Positions 7,270 through 14,986 are shown, counted from the stretch's first letter. The stretch: 16,883 bases of DNA from Chitinophagaceae bacterium UBA4412 (GCA_002400445.1 DGQO01000115.1:6090-22972), one strand, 5' to 3'. The notes: a model not told the origin generated them from the sequence alone. Numbers and translations are program-made.

Positions 7270-7773
7270 ATGGCATTAACAAAAGAAAGAATTAAGGAAA
7301 AACTCACAGAAAAATTTGGTGAACAGCTCACAGACTGGCAAGAGCCTTATGGCTTGCTTACCTGTACTGCGCCCAAAGACTTTAACCTTAAAGTACTCCA
7401 GTTTTTATTTGATGATGATGAATTGCAGTTTCGTTTTCTCAGCGACTTACAGGCCGTACACTATCCTGATAATGCAGGGGCAGAACTGGCCGTAGTTTAT
7501 CACCTGCACAACCTGGTAGACAATATCCGTCTTCGTCTTAAAGTATTTACAAGCGTGCTGCAACCAGATGTATACAGTGCAACGGCCCTATATCAATCTG
7601 CAAATTTTATGGAGCGGGAAACCTATGATTTTTACGGGGTAAACTTTGTAGGACATCCTAACTTAAAGCGCATACTTAATGTAGATGAAATGGATTATTT
7701 TCCCATGCGCAAGGAATTTCCTTTAGAGGATCAAACAAGAATAGATAAAGATGATGATATGTTTGGCCGGTAA
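7270..7773 (+). CDS. nuoC: NADH-quinone oxidoreductase subunit C
   Basis: Hydrophilic 30-kDa-type subunit of the complex I connecting module. The 167-residue protein carries the family signature ERETYDFYG (115-123), then GHPNLKRIL (128-136) and the typical end PMRKEFPLEDQ (145-155). It has no redox cofactor; it holds NuoD and NuoB in place. It is encoded apart from nuoD, unlike the fused nuoCD of E. coli. The ATG at 7270 is the only sensible start. Confidence 0.95.
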   Translation: MALTKERIKEKLTEKFGEQLTDWQEPYGLLTCTAPKDFNLKVLQFLFDDDELQFRFLSDLQAVHYPDNAGAELAVVYHLHNLVDNIRLRLKVFTSVLQPDVYSATALYQSANFMERETYDFYGVNFVGHPNLKRILNVDEMDYFPMRKEFPLEDQTRIDKDDDMFGR

Positions 7774-7844
7774 TCATGAAATGAGCACCTGCAAAACTGT
7801 AAAAACGAATTTTAAAAATCACCCGGAAAATAGGGGTTGTTATT

Positions 7845-9074
7845 ATGAGTGAACACATAACACTACCAGAAGGGAGTATAGAAAAACACACCAATACCCT
7901 TAACCTCGGGCCTACACACCCGGCCACCCATGGCGTGTTTCAAAACATCCTGGAGATGGACGGTGAGCGCATCCGTAAAGCGGAGTCTACAGTGGGATAT
8001 ATTCACCGGGCTTTTGAAAAAATAGCCGAACGCAGGCCACTATACCAGATCACCCCGCTTACAGACCGGTTAAATTATTGCTCTTCCCCTTTGAATAATA
8101 TGGGCTGGCACCTCACTTGTGAGAAATTACTAGGCATCCAAATCCCTAAAAGGGTGCAGTACCTGCGTGTCATTATCATGGAGCTTGCCCGCATTGCAGA
8201 TCACCTCATTTGCAATTCGATCATTGGTGTGGATGCAGGTGCATACACCGGGTTCCTCTATGTAATGCAGTTTCGGGAATTGATTTATGAAATATGGGAA
8301 GAAGTATGTGGCTCCAGGCTCACTACAAATATTGGTCGCATAGGTGGCTTCGAAAGGAATTTTACCAATACAGCATTTGAAAAGCTCGAAAAATTTCTTC
8401 ATCCAAAAACCGGTTACCCCGCACAATTAGCCGAGTTTGAAAGACTTTTTACCCGCAACCGTATTTTCATGGATAGAACCATTGGTTGTGGTGCCATCTC
8501 CGCAGAGCGTGCGCTTAATTACGGTTTTACCGGGCCTAACCTGCGTGCAGCCGGCGTGGATTATGATGTGCGGGTGCATGAACCTTACAGCGGTTACCAG
8601 GATTTTGATTTCAGTGTGCCCGTTGGCAAAACAGGAGATTGTTACGATCGCTATTTAGTGCGTAATGAAGAAATGTGGCAAAGCCTTAAAATACTAAACC
8701 AGGCTTACGAAAAAGTGAAGGAGTTTAAAGGCGCAGAAGCAGAAGTGTTCCATGCAGATTCGCCGGCCTATTACCTGCCGCCCAAGAAAGATGTGTACAC
8801 AAAAATGGAAGCGCTTATTTATCACTTTAAAATCATCATGGGCGAAACAGAAATGCCAGTGGGCGAAGTGTACAACGCCATTGAGGCAGCCAATGGTGAG
8901 CTCGGCTTTTACCTCATCAGCGATGGAGGCAGAACGCCGTATCGCCTGCACTTCCGCAGGCCATGTTTTATTTATTACCAGGCCTACCCGGAACTCATCA
9001 AAGGCAGTATGCTCAGTGATGCCATCATTACCATGAGCAGCCTTAATCTGATTGCGGGAGAGCTTGATGCATAA
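7845..9074 (+). CDS. nuoD: NADH-quinone oxidoreductase subunit D (49-kDa type)
   Basis: Peripheral-arm subunit, related to the large subunit of [NiFe] hydrogenases, that forms the quinone pocket with NuoB and NuoH. The 409-residue protein has LGPTHPATHG (21-30), DRLNYCS (74-80), IGRIGGFERNF and the C-terminal SDGGRTPYRLHFRRPCF, ending in GELDA as usual for the family. H29 and Y78 correspond by spacing to the quinone-headgroup ligands His38 and Tyr87 of Thermus. The gap to nuoC is 71 bp with no clear structure. The following 115-bp gap to nuoE holds only a short dyad (TTGCGTCGCAA, 9110-9120). Confidence 0.97.
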   Translation: MSEHITLPEGSIEKHTNTLNLGPTHPATHGVFQNILEMDGERIRKAESTVGYIHRAFEKIAERRPLYQITPLTDRLNYCSSPLNNMGWHLTCEKLLGIQIPKRVQYLRVIIMELARIADHLICNSIIGVDAGAYTGFLYVMQFRELIYEIWEEVCGSRLTTNIGRIGGFERNFTNTAFEKLEKFLHPKTGYPAQLAEFERLFTRNRIFMDRTIGCGAISAERALNYGFTGPNLRAAGVDYDVRVHEPYSGYQDFDFSVPVGKTGDCYDRYLVRNEEMWQSLKILNQAYEKVKEFKGAEAEVFHADSPAYYLPPKKDVYTKMEALIYHFKIIMGETEMPVGEVYNAIEAANGELGFYLISDGGRTPYRLHFRRPCFIYYQAYPELIKGSMLSDAIITMSSLNLIAGELDA

Positions 9075-9189
9075 ACATAATACCACCTGCAGCGCAGTGA
9101 GCATCATCCTTGCGTCGCAATCACTTTATCGGAATACCAATGGTGATCATTTTTGGAAGGTGAAAAGCATTTAAATTATATACAATACA

Positions 9190-9684
9190 ATGGAAATTGT
9201 TTTTTCAGCAGATCAATTAGCAACGGTTCAGGAACTTGTTTCCCGCTATCCGGCAGGTAAGCAAAAAAGCGCCCTGCTGCCCGTGCTGCATCTTGCGCAG
9301 CAGCATTTTGGTGGCTGGCTCGATGTGCCTGTAATGGATTACGTGGCTTCCCTGCTCACCCTCGATCCTATAGAAGTGTATGAAGTAGCCAGTTTCTACA
9401 GTATGTACAACCTCAAGCCTGTGGGCAGGTATGTATTTGAAGTGTGCCAAACCGGGCCCTGCATGATTAACGGTAGCGATGATATTATTGATTACATCAA
9501 ACAAAAATTAAACATCAACGTAGGCGAAACAACAGCCGATGGAATGTTTACTTTAAAAACAGTGGAGTGTCTTGGTGCATGTGGTTATGCGCCCATGATG
9601 CAATTGGGCAAGCATTATAAAGAACATCTTACTAAAGAAAAAGTAGATGCCATCATTGCAGAATGCAGAACGAAAGCAAACTAA
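9190..9684 (+). CDS. nuoE: NADH-quinone oxidoreductase subunit E (N1a cluster)
   Basis: Thioredoxin-fold 24-kDa-type subunit of the NADH dehydrogenase module carrying the [2Fe-2S] cluster N1a. The 164-residue protein has an N-terminal helical bundle (KSALLPVLHLAQQHFGGWL) and the four ligands C86, C91 (CQTGPC), C127 and C131 (CLGAC). Length and spacing are normal. Only 10 bp separate its stop from an unexpected exported-protein gene that lies between nuoE and nuoF. Confidence 0.96.
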   Translation: MEIVFSADQLATVQELVSRYPAGKQKSALLPVLHLAQQHFGGWLDVPVMDYVASLLTLDPIEVYEVASFYSMYNLKPVGRYVFEVCQTGPCMINGSDDIIDYIKQKLNINVGETTADGMFTLKTVECLGACGYAPMMQLGKHYKEHLTKEKVDAIIAECRTKAN

Positions 9685-9694
9685 GCGAGCAGCT

Positions 9695-10117
9695 ATGAAA
9701 TTGATTTTATCCATATTATGTTTTTGCTGGGTGAGCGCAGTGGCGCAATCTCCGGATGAGATAAAGCTGAAGCAAACTGTAATAGATTTTCACCAGTCGC
9801 TGGTAAAAAGTAATACGGTTTCTATTAATCAGCAATCCGATAAAGCGCTCACTTACGGCCATCCTTCCGGCCTGGTGGAAACTAAAAATGAGTTGATGAA
9901 AAACCTGGAAACAGGTGTGGTAAAGTTCACGCTTTACAAAGCAGGAGATATCAGCATCAGTATGAATAACAATGTGGCCAGCGTGAGGTATGAAGCCACT
10001 GTAAATGAAACCATAAAAAATATTCCTGCTGCCCAGCGCATTAAAGTACTGGAAGTATGGATAAAAAAAGGAAATCGCTGGCTGCTTTTTGCAAGCCAGG
10101 CAAGCACTGCAGGATAA
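9695..10117 (+). CDS. Exported NTF2-like (DUF4440-type) protein inside the nuo operon
   Basis: A 140-residue protein with a Sec signal peptide (1-17, probable cut after AVA17) and a small alpha/beta domain that looks like the NTF2-like/DUF4440 superfamily. The first helix is at about 24-38, then LTYGHPSGLVETKNELMKNL (52-71), a central strand pair (KFTLYKAGDISISM, NNVASVRYEATV) and the closing strand EVWIKKGNRWLLFASQA (120-136). The start at 9695 is chosen over an upstream in-frame ATG (9647, inside nuoE) because it gives a proper signal peptide. Members of this superfamily are enzymes or binding proteins of many kinds, so no reaction can be named. It is not a complex I subunit; its position suggests co-expression and a possible periplasmic role. 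Confidence 0.85.
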   Translation: MKLILSILCFCWVSAVAQSPDEIKLKQTVIDFHQSLVKSNTVSINQQSDKALTYGHPSGLVETKNELMKNLETGVVKFTLYKAGDISISMNNNVASVRYEATVNETIKNIPAAQRIKVLEVWIKKGNRWLLFASQASTAG

Positions 10118-10122
10118 ATTAA

Positions 10123-10136
10123 TGTGCTGCAGCACA
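10123..10136 (+). repeat. 14-bp perfect palindrome upstream of nuoF
   Basis: TGTGCTGCAGCACA is an exact self-complementary sequence in the 39-bp gap between the NTF2-like gene and nuoF, 20 bp before the chosen nuoF start. It could be an operator-like dyad or an mRNA hairpin with a TGCA loop. The symmetry is direct; the role is unknown. The first nine bases of its core, GTGCTGCAG, recur upstream of nuoL at 15921-15929. Confidence 0.45.
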
Positions 10137-10156
10137 CACGAAATGATATAACCCCG

Positions 10157-11509
10157 ATGGGCAAAAAATTACTTTTAGAAAAAGCAGAGGTACCCGGTAT
10201 AAAGGGCTACGAAGTCTACCGCCGGGAAGGCGGCTATCGCAGCGTAGAAAAAGCGCTTAAAATGGCTGAGGCCGAGGTAGTGGAAGAAGTGAAAAAGAGC
10301 GGCCTGCGTGGTCGTGGTGGTGCAGGATTTCCCACTGGTTTAAAATGGAGTTTCATTGCAAAGCCAGAAGGCGTGCCCCGCCACCTGGTGGTAAATGCAG
10401 ATGAAAGCGAACCCGGCACTTTCAAAGATCGCTACCTCATGGAATTCATTCCGCATCTCCTGCTGGAAGGAATGATTGTATCATCCTATGCGCTTGGGAG
10501 CAATGATAGTTATATCTACATCCGGGGAGAATACGATTGGATTGCAGATATTCTGCAGGAAGCTATTGAAGAAGCGAAACAAAATGGATGGCTCGGTAAT
10601 AATATCCTGGGCAGCAACTTTAGTTGTAATATTTATGTGCACCGCGGTGCAGGCGCTTATATCTGCGGCGAAGAAACAGCACTTATCGAAAGCCTCGAAG
10701 GAAAGCGGGGTAATCCACGCATTAAGCCACCTTTTCCGGCAGTGAAAGGCGTGTGGGATCGCCCTACAGTAGTAAATAACGTAGAAACCATTGCTGCGGT
10801 AGTGCCCATTATTAATGATGGCGGAGAAGAATATTCTAAGATTGGTGTGGGTAAGTCTACGGGCACAAAACTCATCAGTGCCTGCGGCAATATTAATAAG
10901 CCTGGTGTATATGAAATAGATATGACCATAAGCGTAGAAGAATTCATCTACAGCGACGAATGGTGTGGCGGCATTGCCAATGGAAAAAAACTGAAGGCCT
11001 GTATACCCGGTGGATCCTCTGTACCCATCTTACCTGCAAACCTGCTGCTCACAACAGCAAAAGGAGAGAAGCGCCTGATGAACTATGAAAGCCTGAGCGA
11101 TGGCGGCTTTGCTACCGGATCGATGATGGGTAGCGGCGGTTTTATTGTGCTGGACGAAGACCAATGCGTGGTAAAGCATACATATACGCTGGCAAGATTT
11201 TATCGCCACGAAAGCTGCGGTCAGTGCAGTCCTTGCAGGGAAGGTACTGGTTGGATGGAAAAGATTTTATTGAATATTGAGAAAGGGCGGGGTAAGATGA
11301 GTGATATTGATTTGCTTTGGGATATTCAGCGCAAAATAGAAGGAAATACAATTTGCCCGCTTGGAGATGCTGCGGCCTGGCCGGTAGCAGCAGCCATCAG
11401 GCATTTTAGAGATGAGTTTGAATGGCATGTGCTCAACCCGGAAGAAAGCCAGCGCAGGAATTATGGCCTGGCAGGTTATGCTGAGCCCCTGGCCATTGCG
11501 ACAGTATAA
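10157..11509 (+). CDS. nuoF: NADH-quinone oxidoreductase subunit F (FMN, N3)
   Basis: NADH-oxidising subunit of complex I, which binds FMN and the [4Fe-4S] cluster N3. The 450-residue protein has GLRGRGGAGFPTGLKW (49-64) and the FMN/NADH site NADESEPGTFKDR (80-92), then GAGAYICGEETALIESLEG (165-183 region), and the N3 ligands C354, C357, C360 (CGQCSPC) and C400. The start at ATG 10157 is chosen; the frame stays open to a GTG at 10124, but that would begin within the palindrome and add an unlike N-terminus. A C-terminal tail of about 25 residues follows the last conserved helix. The 170-bp gap to nuoG is the longest in the operon. Confidence 0.96.
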   Translation: MGKKLLLEKAEVPGIKGYEVYRREGGYRSVEKALKMAEAEVVEEVKKSGLRGRGGAGFPTGLKWSFIAKPEGVPRHLVVNADESEPGTFKDRYLMEFIPHLLLEGMIVSSYALGSNDSYIYIRGEYDWIADILQEAIEEAKQNGWLGNNILGSNFSCNIYVHRGAGAYICGEETALIESLEGKRGNPRIKPPFPAVKGVWDRPTVVNNVETIAAVVPIINDGGEEYSKIGVGKSTGTKLISACGNINKPGVYEIDMTISVEEFIYSDEWCGGIANGKKLKACIPGGSSVPILPANLLLTTAKGEKRLMNYESLSDGGFATGSMMGSGGFIVLDEDQCVVKHTYTLARFYRHESCGQCSPCREGTGWMEKILLNIEKGRGKMSDIDLLWDIQRKIEGNTICPLGDAAAWPVAAAIRHFRDEFEWHVLNPEESQRRNYGLAGYAEPLAIATV

Positions 11510-11547
11510 TTGTGAATAGAGATGCCCGGATTGTAAGCTGTGTGAAA

Positions 11548-11643
11548 ATGAAAGTAGGTAATGCTTTGAGGAGCGTTGCAGTTTTAAAAAAGCCTTACGC
11601 TTTAGCTAGTTATTTGGCTTTGCGTAAAAAAAATAAAATATAA
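11548..11643 (+). CDS. Possible 31-codon small ORF in the nuoF-nuoG gap
   Basis: An ATG at 11548 opens a frame of 31 codons ending with TAA at 11641-11643. The predicted peptide is very basic and partly hydrophobic, with the core KKPYALASYLALRKK (about residues 14-28). I recognise no family and see no Shine-Dalgarno site. It fills most of the gap between nuoF and nuoG. It could be a real small protein, a leader peptide, or a chance ORF in an AT-rich spacer. A chance ORF cannot be excluded at this length. Confidence 0.25.
   Translation: MKVGNALRSVAVLKKPYALASYLALRKKNKI
11589..11627 (+). repeat. Overlapping, mutually exclusive stems in the nuoF-nuoG gap
   Basis: AAAGCC (11589-11594) can pair with GGCTTT (11616-11621), and TTACGC (11595-11600) with GCGTAA (11622-11627). 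The order is A-B-A'-B' with no spacer between A and B or between A' and B', so both stems are unlikely to form together and two alternative hairpins result. The downstream run is A-rich rather than U-rich on the plus strand, so this is not an intrinsic terminator. Confidence 0.35.
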
Positions 11644-11679
11644 ACCTTAGCTTCTTTTCAGCTTTGAGTGGAACCCACT

Positions 11680-12801
11680 ATGGAAGAGATAAAAACAATA
11701 AAAGTTACCATTGACAACATCAGCATTGATGTAGCTCCTGGTACTACGATATTAAATGCTGCCAGGCTAATTGGTGGAGAAGTAGCACCGCCGGCAATGT
11801 GTTATTATAGCAGCCTGGAAGGAAGCGGTGGAAAATGCCGCACCTGCCTTGTTGAAGTAGCTGCCGGTTCTACGGCCGATCCCAGGCCTATGCCAAAATT
11901 GGTAGCAAGCTGCCGCACGAACGTAATGGACGGTATGGTGGTAAAGAATATTACCAGCGATAGGGTGCTCGATGCCCGCAAAGGGGTAGTAGAATTTTTA
12001 CTGATCAATCATCCACTCGATTGCCCCATTTGCGATCAGGCCGGCGAATGTGACCTGCAGGATTTGAGTTATGATCATGGTACGGAAGGAACCCGGTATG
12101 CCTTTGCCCGTCGCACTTTTGTAAAAGAAGATATTGGCCCCTATATTCAGTTACACATGACCCGCTGCATCCTTTGCTACCGCTGCGTGTATGTGGCTAA
12201 TCAATTAACGAACGAACGGATGCATGGTATCGTAGACAGGGGAGATCATGCTGCAATTTCCACGTATATTTCCCGGGCAATTGACAATGACTTTAGTGGC
12301 AATATGATTGATGTGTGCCCGGTGGGAGCACTAACGGATCGCACTTTCCGTTTCAAAAACAGGGTATGGTTTACCAAGCCCATGGATGCTCACCGGGATT
12401 GCGAGAATCCGGAATGTTGCGGTAAGGTTACGCTGTGGCTGCGGGGAGAAGAGGTATTCAGGGTTACTACCCGGAATGATCAATGGGGAGAAGTGCAGCG
12501 TTTTGACGGTAAAGCAGGCTGGATTTGTAATACCTGCCGGTTTGATAAAAAAGAAACAAAGGATTGGGTTATCGAAGGTTTAACTACCATTAGCAGGCAC
12601 TCCGTAATTGGAGCCAATAAATACAAAATTTTGGAAATGCCGAAAGAGACCATTGCCAACGTAATGCATGGAAGAGACCCGAGACTGATCATGGATATTC
12701 ATAGTGTAAGTGGTGTAAATGAGCCAGGCATGGACCTTAGTGATATTAACCGGCCAGCTACTTCCACCGATTTTGAGCAGCATCCACAACCAAAAAATTA
12801 G
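11680..12801 (+). CDS. nuoG: NADH-quinone oxidoreductase subunit G, short form
   Basis: Iron-sulfur subunit that carries electrons from NuoF towards NuoI. The 373-residue protein has a [2Fe-2S] ferredoxin domain with C41, C53, C56 and C78 (N1b), the His/Cys site H111, C115, C118, C124 (N5) and the [4Fe-4S] site C163, C166, C169, C213 (N4). A remnant of the domain that begins the molybdopterin-oxidoreductase part follows, with C241, C246, C247, C283 and C286, and then the protein ends. E. coli NuoG has about 908 residues, so some 500 are absent; nuoH starts 9 bp later, so no broken remainder is left. Short NuoG forms are, to my knowledge, usual in Bacteroidetes. A GTG at 11668 is an alternative start; ATG 11680 directly follows a 5-bp hairpin (11667-11679). 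Confidence 0.93.
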   Translation: MEEIKTIKVTIDNISIDVAPGTTILNAARLIGGEVAPPAMCYYSSLEGSGGKCRTCLVEVAAGSTADPRPMPKLVASCRTNVMDGMVVKNITSDRVLDARKGVVEFLLINHPLDCPICDQAGECDLQDLSYDHGTEGTRYAFARRTFVKEDIGPYIQLHMTRCILCYRCVYVANQLTNERMHGIVDRGDHAAISTYISRAIDNDFSGNMIDVCPVGALTDRTFRFKNRVWFTKPMDAHRDCENPECCGKVTLWLRGEEVFRVTTRNDQWGEVQRFDGKAGWICNTCRFDKKETKDWVIEGLTTISRHSVIGANKYKILEMPKETIANVMHGRDPRLIMDIHSVSGVNEPGMDLSDINRPATSTDFEQHPQPKN

Positions 12802-12810
12802 AACGCTATT

Positions 12811-13851
12811 ATGTTTTTAGCCATCGATCTCGCCTTCATTATTGAAAAACTGGTACTCATTATCATCGTAGTCATGGGCTCCCTGCTCATTGCGATGTAC
12901 GCCACATATGCAGAAAGAAAAGTTGCGGCCGTTTTACAAGACAGGAGCGGACCCAACAGGGCTGGCCCCTTTGGCTTACTGCAGCCCGTGGCAGATGGCA
13001 TGAAATTATTTTTTAAAGAAGAAATTATTCCAGCCTTTTCCTCCCGCTTTCTTTTTATCCTTGGTCCTGGCCTTGCTATGATCACTGCAATTATGACCAG
13101 CGCCGTAATTCCCTGGGGAAATACCGTTGAGTTTTTTGGGCGCACCATTTCCCTGCAGATTGCAGATGTGAACATAGGTATCCTTTACATTTTTGGTGTT
13201 GTGAGTATGGGTGTGTATGGTATTATGATTGGCGCCTGGGCAAGTAACAACAAATATGCACTTATTGGCGGGCTTAGGGCTGCTTCGCAAATTATCAGTT
13301 ACGAGCTGGCCATGGGCATCTCACTCATCGCATTGTTATTTCTTACAGGAACACTTAGCCTCAAGGAAATGGTGGTGCAGCAGCAGGAAGGTTTATGGAA
13401 TGTGGTAAAGCAGCCATTGGGCTTTTTTATATTTCTCATTTGTGCTTTTGCAGAGTGTAACCGCACACCTTTTGATTTGCCCGAAGCAGAAAGTGAACTT
13501 ATCGGCGGGTATCATACAGAATACTCCTCCATGAAATTGGGATTCTATCTTTTTGCAGAGTATATCAATATGTTTATTAGCAGTGCCGTAATGGCTACGC
13601 TTTTCTTTGGTGGCTATGACGTTCCGTTTCTTGACGAAAGCACCCTGGCGCCAAATATCGCAGCCCTTATTGGTATTGCAGCGCTGATGTTTAAAATCGT
13701 TTGTTTTATCTTTTTGTTCATGTGGGTACGATGGACCGTTCCAAGATTCAGGTATGACCAACTCATGCACCTGGGCTGGCGTATTTTAATTCCGTTGGCA
13801 CTCTTTAATATGTTGCTCACGGGCGCAGTTGTTTTATATTTCAATAAATAA
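12811..13851 (+). CDS. nuoH: NADH-quinone oxidoreductase subunit H
   Basis: Membrane subunit that joins the peripheral and membrane arms and forms the floor of the quinone chamber. The 346-residue protein has about eight membrane helices and the conserved family stretches AERKVAAVLQDRSGPNRAGP (34-53) after helix 1, CNRTPFDLPEAESELIGGYH (216-235) with its acidic residues, and RWTVPRFRYDQLMHLGWR (307-324). Length and order are normal. It starts 9 bp after the nuoG stop, so the two genes are tightly linked. A 44-bp gap with a likely internal promoter separates it from nuoI. Confidence 0.97.
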   Translation: MFLAIDLAFIIEKLVLIIIVVMGSLLIAMYATYAERKVAAVLQDRSGPNRAGPFGLLQPVADGMKLFFKEEIIPAFSSRFLFILGPGLAMITAIMTSAVIPWGNTVEFFGRTISLQIADVNIGILYIFGVVSMGVYGIMIGAWASNNKYALIGGLRAASQIISYELAMGISLIALLFLTGTLSLKEMVVQQQEGLWNVVKQPLGFFIFLICAFAECNRTPFDLPEAESELIGGYHTEYSSMKLGFYLFAEYINMFISSAVMATLFFGGYDVPFLDESTLAPNIAALIGIAALMFKIVCFIFLFMWVRWTVPRFRYDQLMHLGWRILIPLALFNMLLTGAVVLYFNK

Positions 13852-13873
13852 GTGTTACCCACTTTTTAAATAT

Positions 13874-13881
13874 TATTTTTG
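13874..13881 (+). promoter_or_regulatory. Candidate internal promoter element before nuoI
   Basis: TATTTTTG matches the -7 consensus TAnnTTTG exactly and lies 14 bp before the nuoI ATG, in the 44-bp gap after nuoH. At the 19-bp spacing the -33 position (13852-13854) reads GTG rather than TTG, so the promoter is incomplete. It could give a secondary transcript for nuoI-J-K-L with a leader of about 9 nt. Confidence 0.4.
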
Positions 13882-13895
13882 CAAACCTTGATCAT

Positions 13896-14459
13896 ATGCA
13901 GGCATTAACGAACAGAGTGAAAACAGTGAGCAGGAAGCCGATGAACTTCCTGGAGCGGTTGTATATACCAGCTATTATACAAGGTATGATCATCACCTTC
14001 AGTCATATCTTTAAAAAGAATCCTACTATAAGTTACCCGGAGCAAACACGGCCTTTCAGCCCGGTATTTCGTGGGTTACAAATTTTGAACAGGGATGAAG
14101 AAGGACGTGAAAACTGCACAGCCTGTGGCTTATGTGCCGTGGCCTGCCCTGCAGAAGCTATCACGATGGAAGCTGCGGAACGGCAGCCTGGTGAGGAGCA
14201 CTTGTACCGGGAAGAAAAGTATGCAGCCCGTTACGAAATCAATATGCTGCGCTGCATTTTTTGCGGCTTGTGCGAAGAAGCCTGTCCTAAAGACGCCATC
14301 TACCTTAGCGAAACTTTTACGCCGGCAGATTACCAGAGAAAAAAATTCATTTATAATAAACAGGAACTGCTCATCCCTCATCCAAAAGAAGATCCGGAAG
14401 CTTATAAAAAAGCTTTAGGAAACAGGGCAAAGCAACAAGATTCCGATACAAAGAATTAA
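13896..14459 (+). CDS. nuoI: NADH-quinone oxidoreductase subunit I (N6a, N6b)
   Basis: Peripheral subunit with two [4Fe-4S] clusters (N6a, N6b) that pass electrons from NuoG to NuoB. The 187-residue protein has an amphipathic N-terminal helix at the membrane (about 20-40) and two ferredoxin motifs: C74, C77, C80, C84 (CTACGLCAVACP) and C120, C123, C126, C130 (CIFCGLCEEACP). The C-terminal tail is charged. The first ATG (13896) is used; ATG at residue 16 is possible. A 25-bp gap leads to nuoJ. Confidence 0.96.
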   Translation: MQALTNRVKTVSRKPMNFLERLYIPAIIQGMIITFSHIFKKNPTISYPEQTRPFSPVFRGLQILNRDEEGRENCTACGLCAVACPAEAITMEAAERQPGEEHLYREEKYAARYEINMLRCIFCGLCEEACPKDAIYLSETFTPADYQRKKFIYNKQELLIPHPKEDPEAYKKALGNRAKQQDSDTKN

Positions 14460-14484
14460 AATCTCCCGGCAAAAGGGCAGGCTT

Positions 14485-14979
14485 ATGGGTATTACAACTA
14501 TCATTTTCATGCTTCTCTCTCTGATGGCCGTGGGCAGCGCCATCATGATGCTCGTTACCAGGAATCCTGTAAAAAGTATTCTCTGGCTCATCGTCGTTTT
14601 CTTTGCCATATCCGGGCATTATATTATGCTTAATGCACAGTTTCTTGCCGTAGTAAATATCATCGTTTATGCAGGTGCCATCATGGTGCTTTTCCTTTTT
14701 GTAGTGATGCTGATGAATTTAAACGCCGACTCTGAACCCACCCGGAATGTTCGCCTACAGGCCGTTGGTATCTTATCCGGTGGTAGCCTGCTCCTCATTA
14801 TTCTTAGCGCTTTAATGAAAGACGGCGGAAATAATGTGGTGCAAATGCGCATTGGAGATGAGGGCCTCATTTCAAACCTGGGTAAAGTACTCTTCACGAA
14901 TTATGTTCTTCCTTTTGAAATAGCAAGTGTATTGTTTTTGAGTGCCATGGTAGGTGCAGTAGTCATTGGAAAAAAGTAA
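14485..14979 (+). CDS. nuoJ: NADH-quinone oxidoreductase subunit J
   Basis: Membrane subunit next to NuoA, NuoH and NuoK. The 164-residue protein has about five helices. The conserved third helix is visible as VNIIVYAGAIMVLFLFVVML (57-76), the segment that contains the pi-bulge in known structures. The usual RNPVKSILWL (26-35) precedes it. Length is typical (about 160-185). Its stop lies 7 bp before the start of an unexpected exported-protein gene. Confidence 0.95.
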   Translation: MGITTIIFMLLSLMAVGSAIMMLVTRNPVKSILWLIVVFFAISGHYIMLNAQFLAVVNIIVYAGAIMVLFLFVVMLMNLNADSEPTRNVRLQAVGILSGGSLLLIILSALMKDGGNNVVQMRIGDEGLISNLGKVLFTNYVLPFEIASVLFLSAMVGAVVIGKK

Positions 14980-14986
14980 TCAGCGT

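Noticed and set aside
8694..9107. 137-codon minus-strand ORF over the end of nuoD
   Set aside because: The nuoD frame is unambiguous here, with the conserved C-terminal motif; the reverse ORF has a Cys/His-rich composition typical of antisense shadows.
9110..9120. TTGCGTCGCAA dyad in the nuoD-nuoE gap
   Set aside because: It is short and has a one-base centre, so it cannot fold well as RNA; no other sign of a binding site was found.
11668..12801. NuoG shortened by a frameshift
   Set aside because: The stop is followed 9 bp later by nuoH, and no remnant of the missing domain is seen, so this is a naturally short gene, not a broken one.
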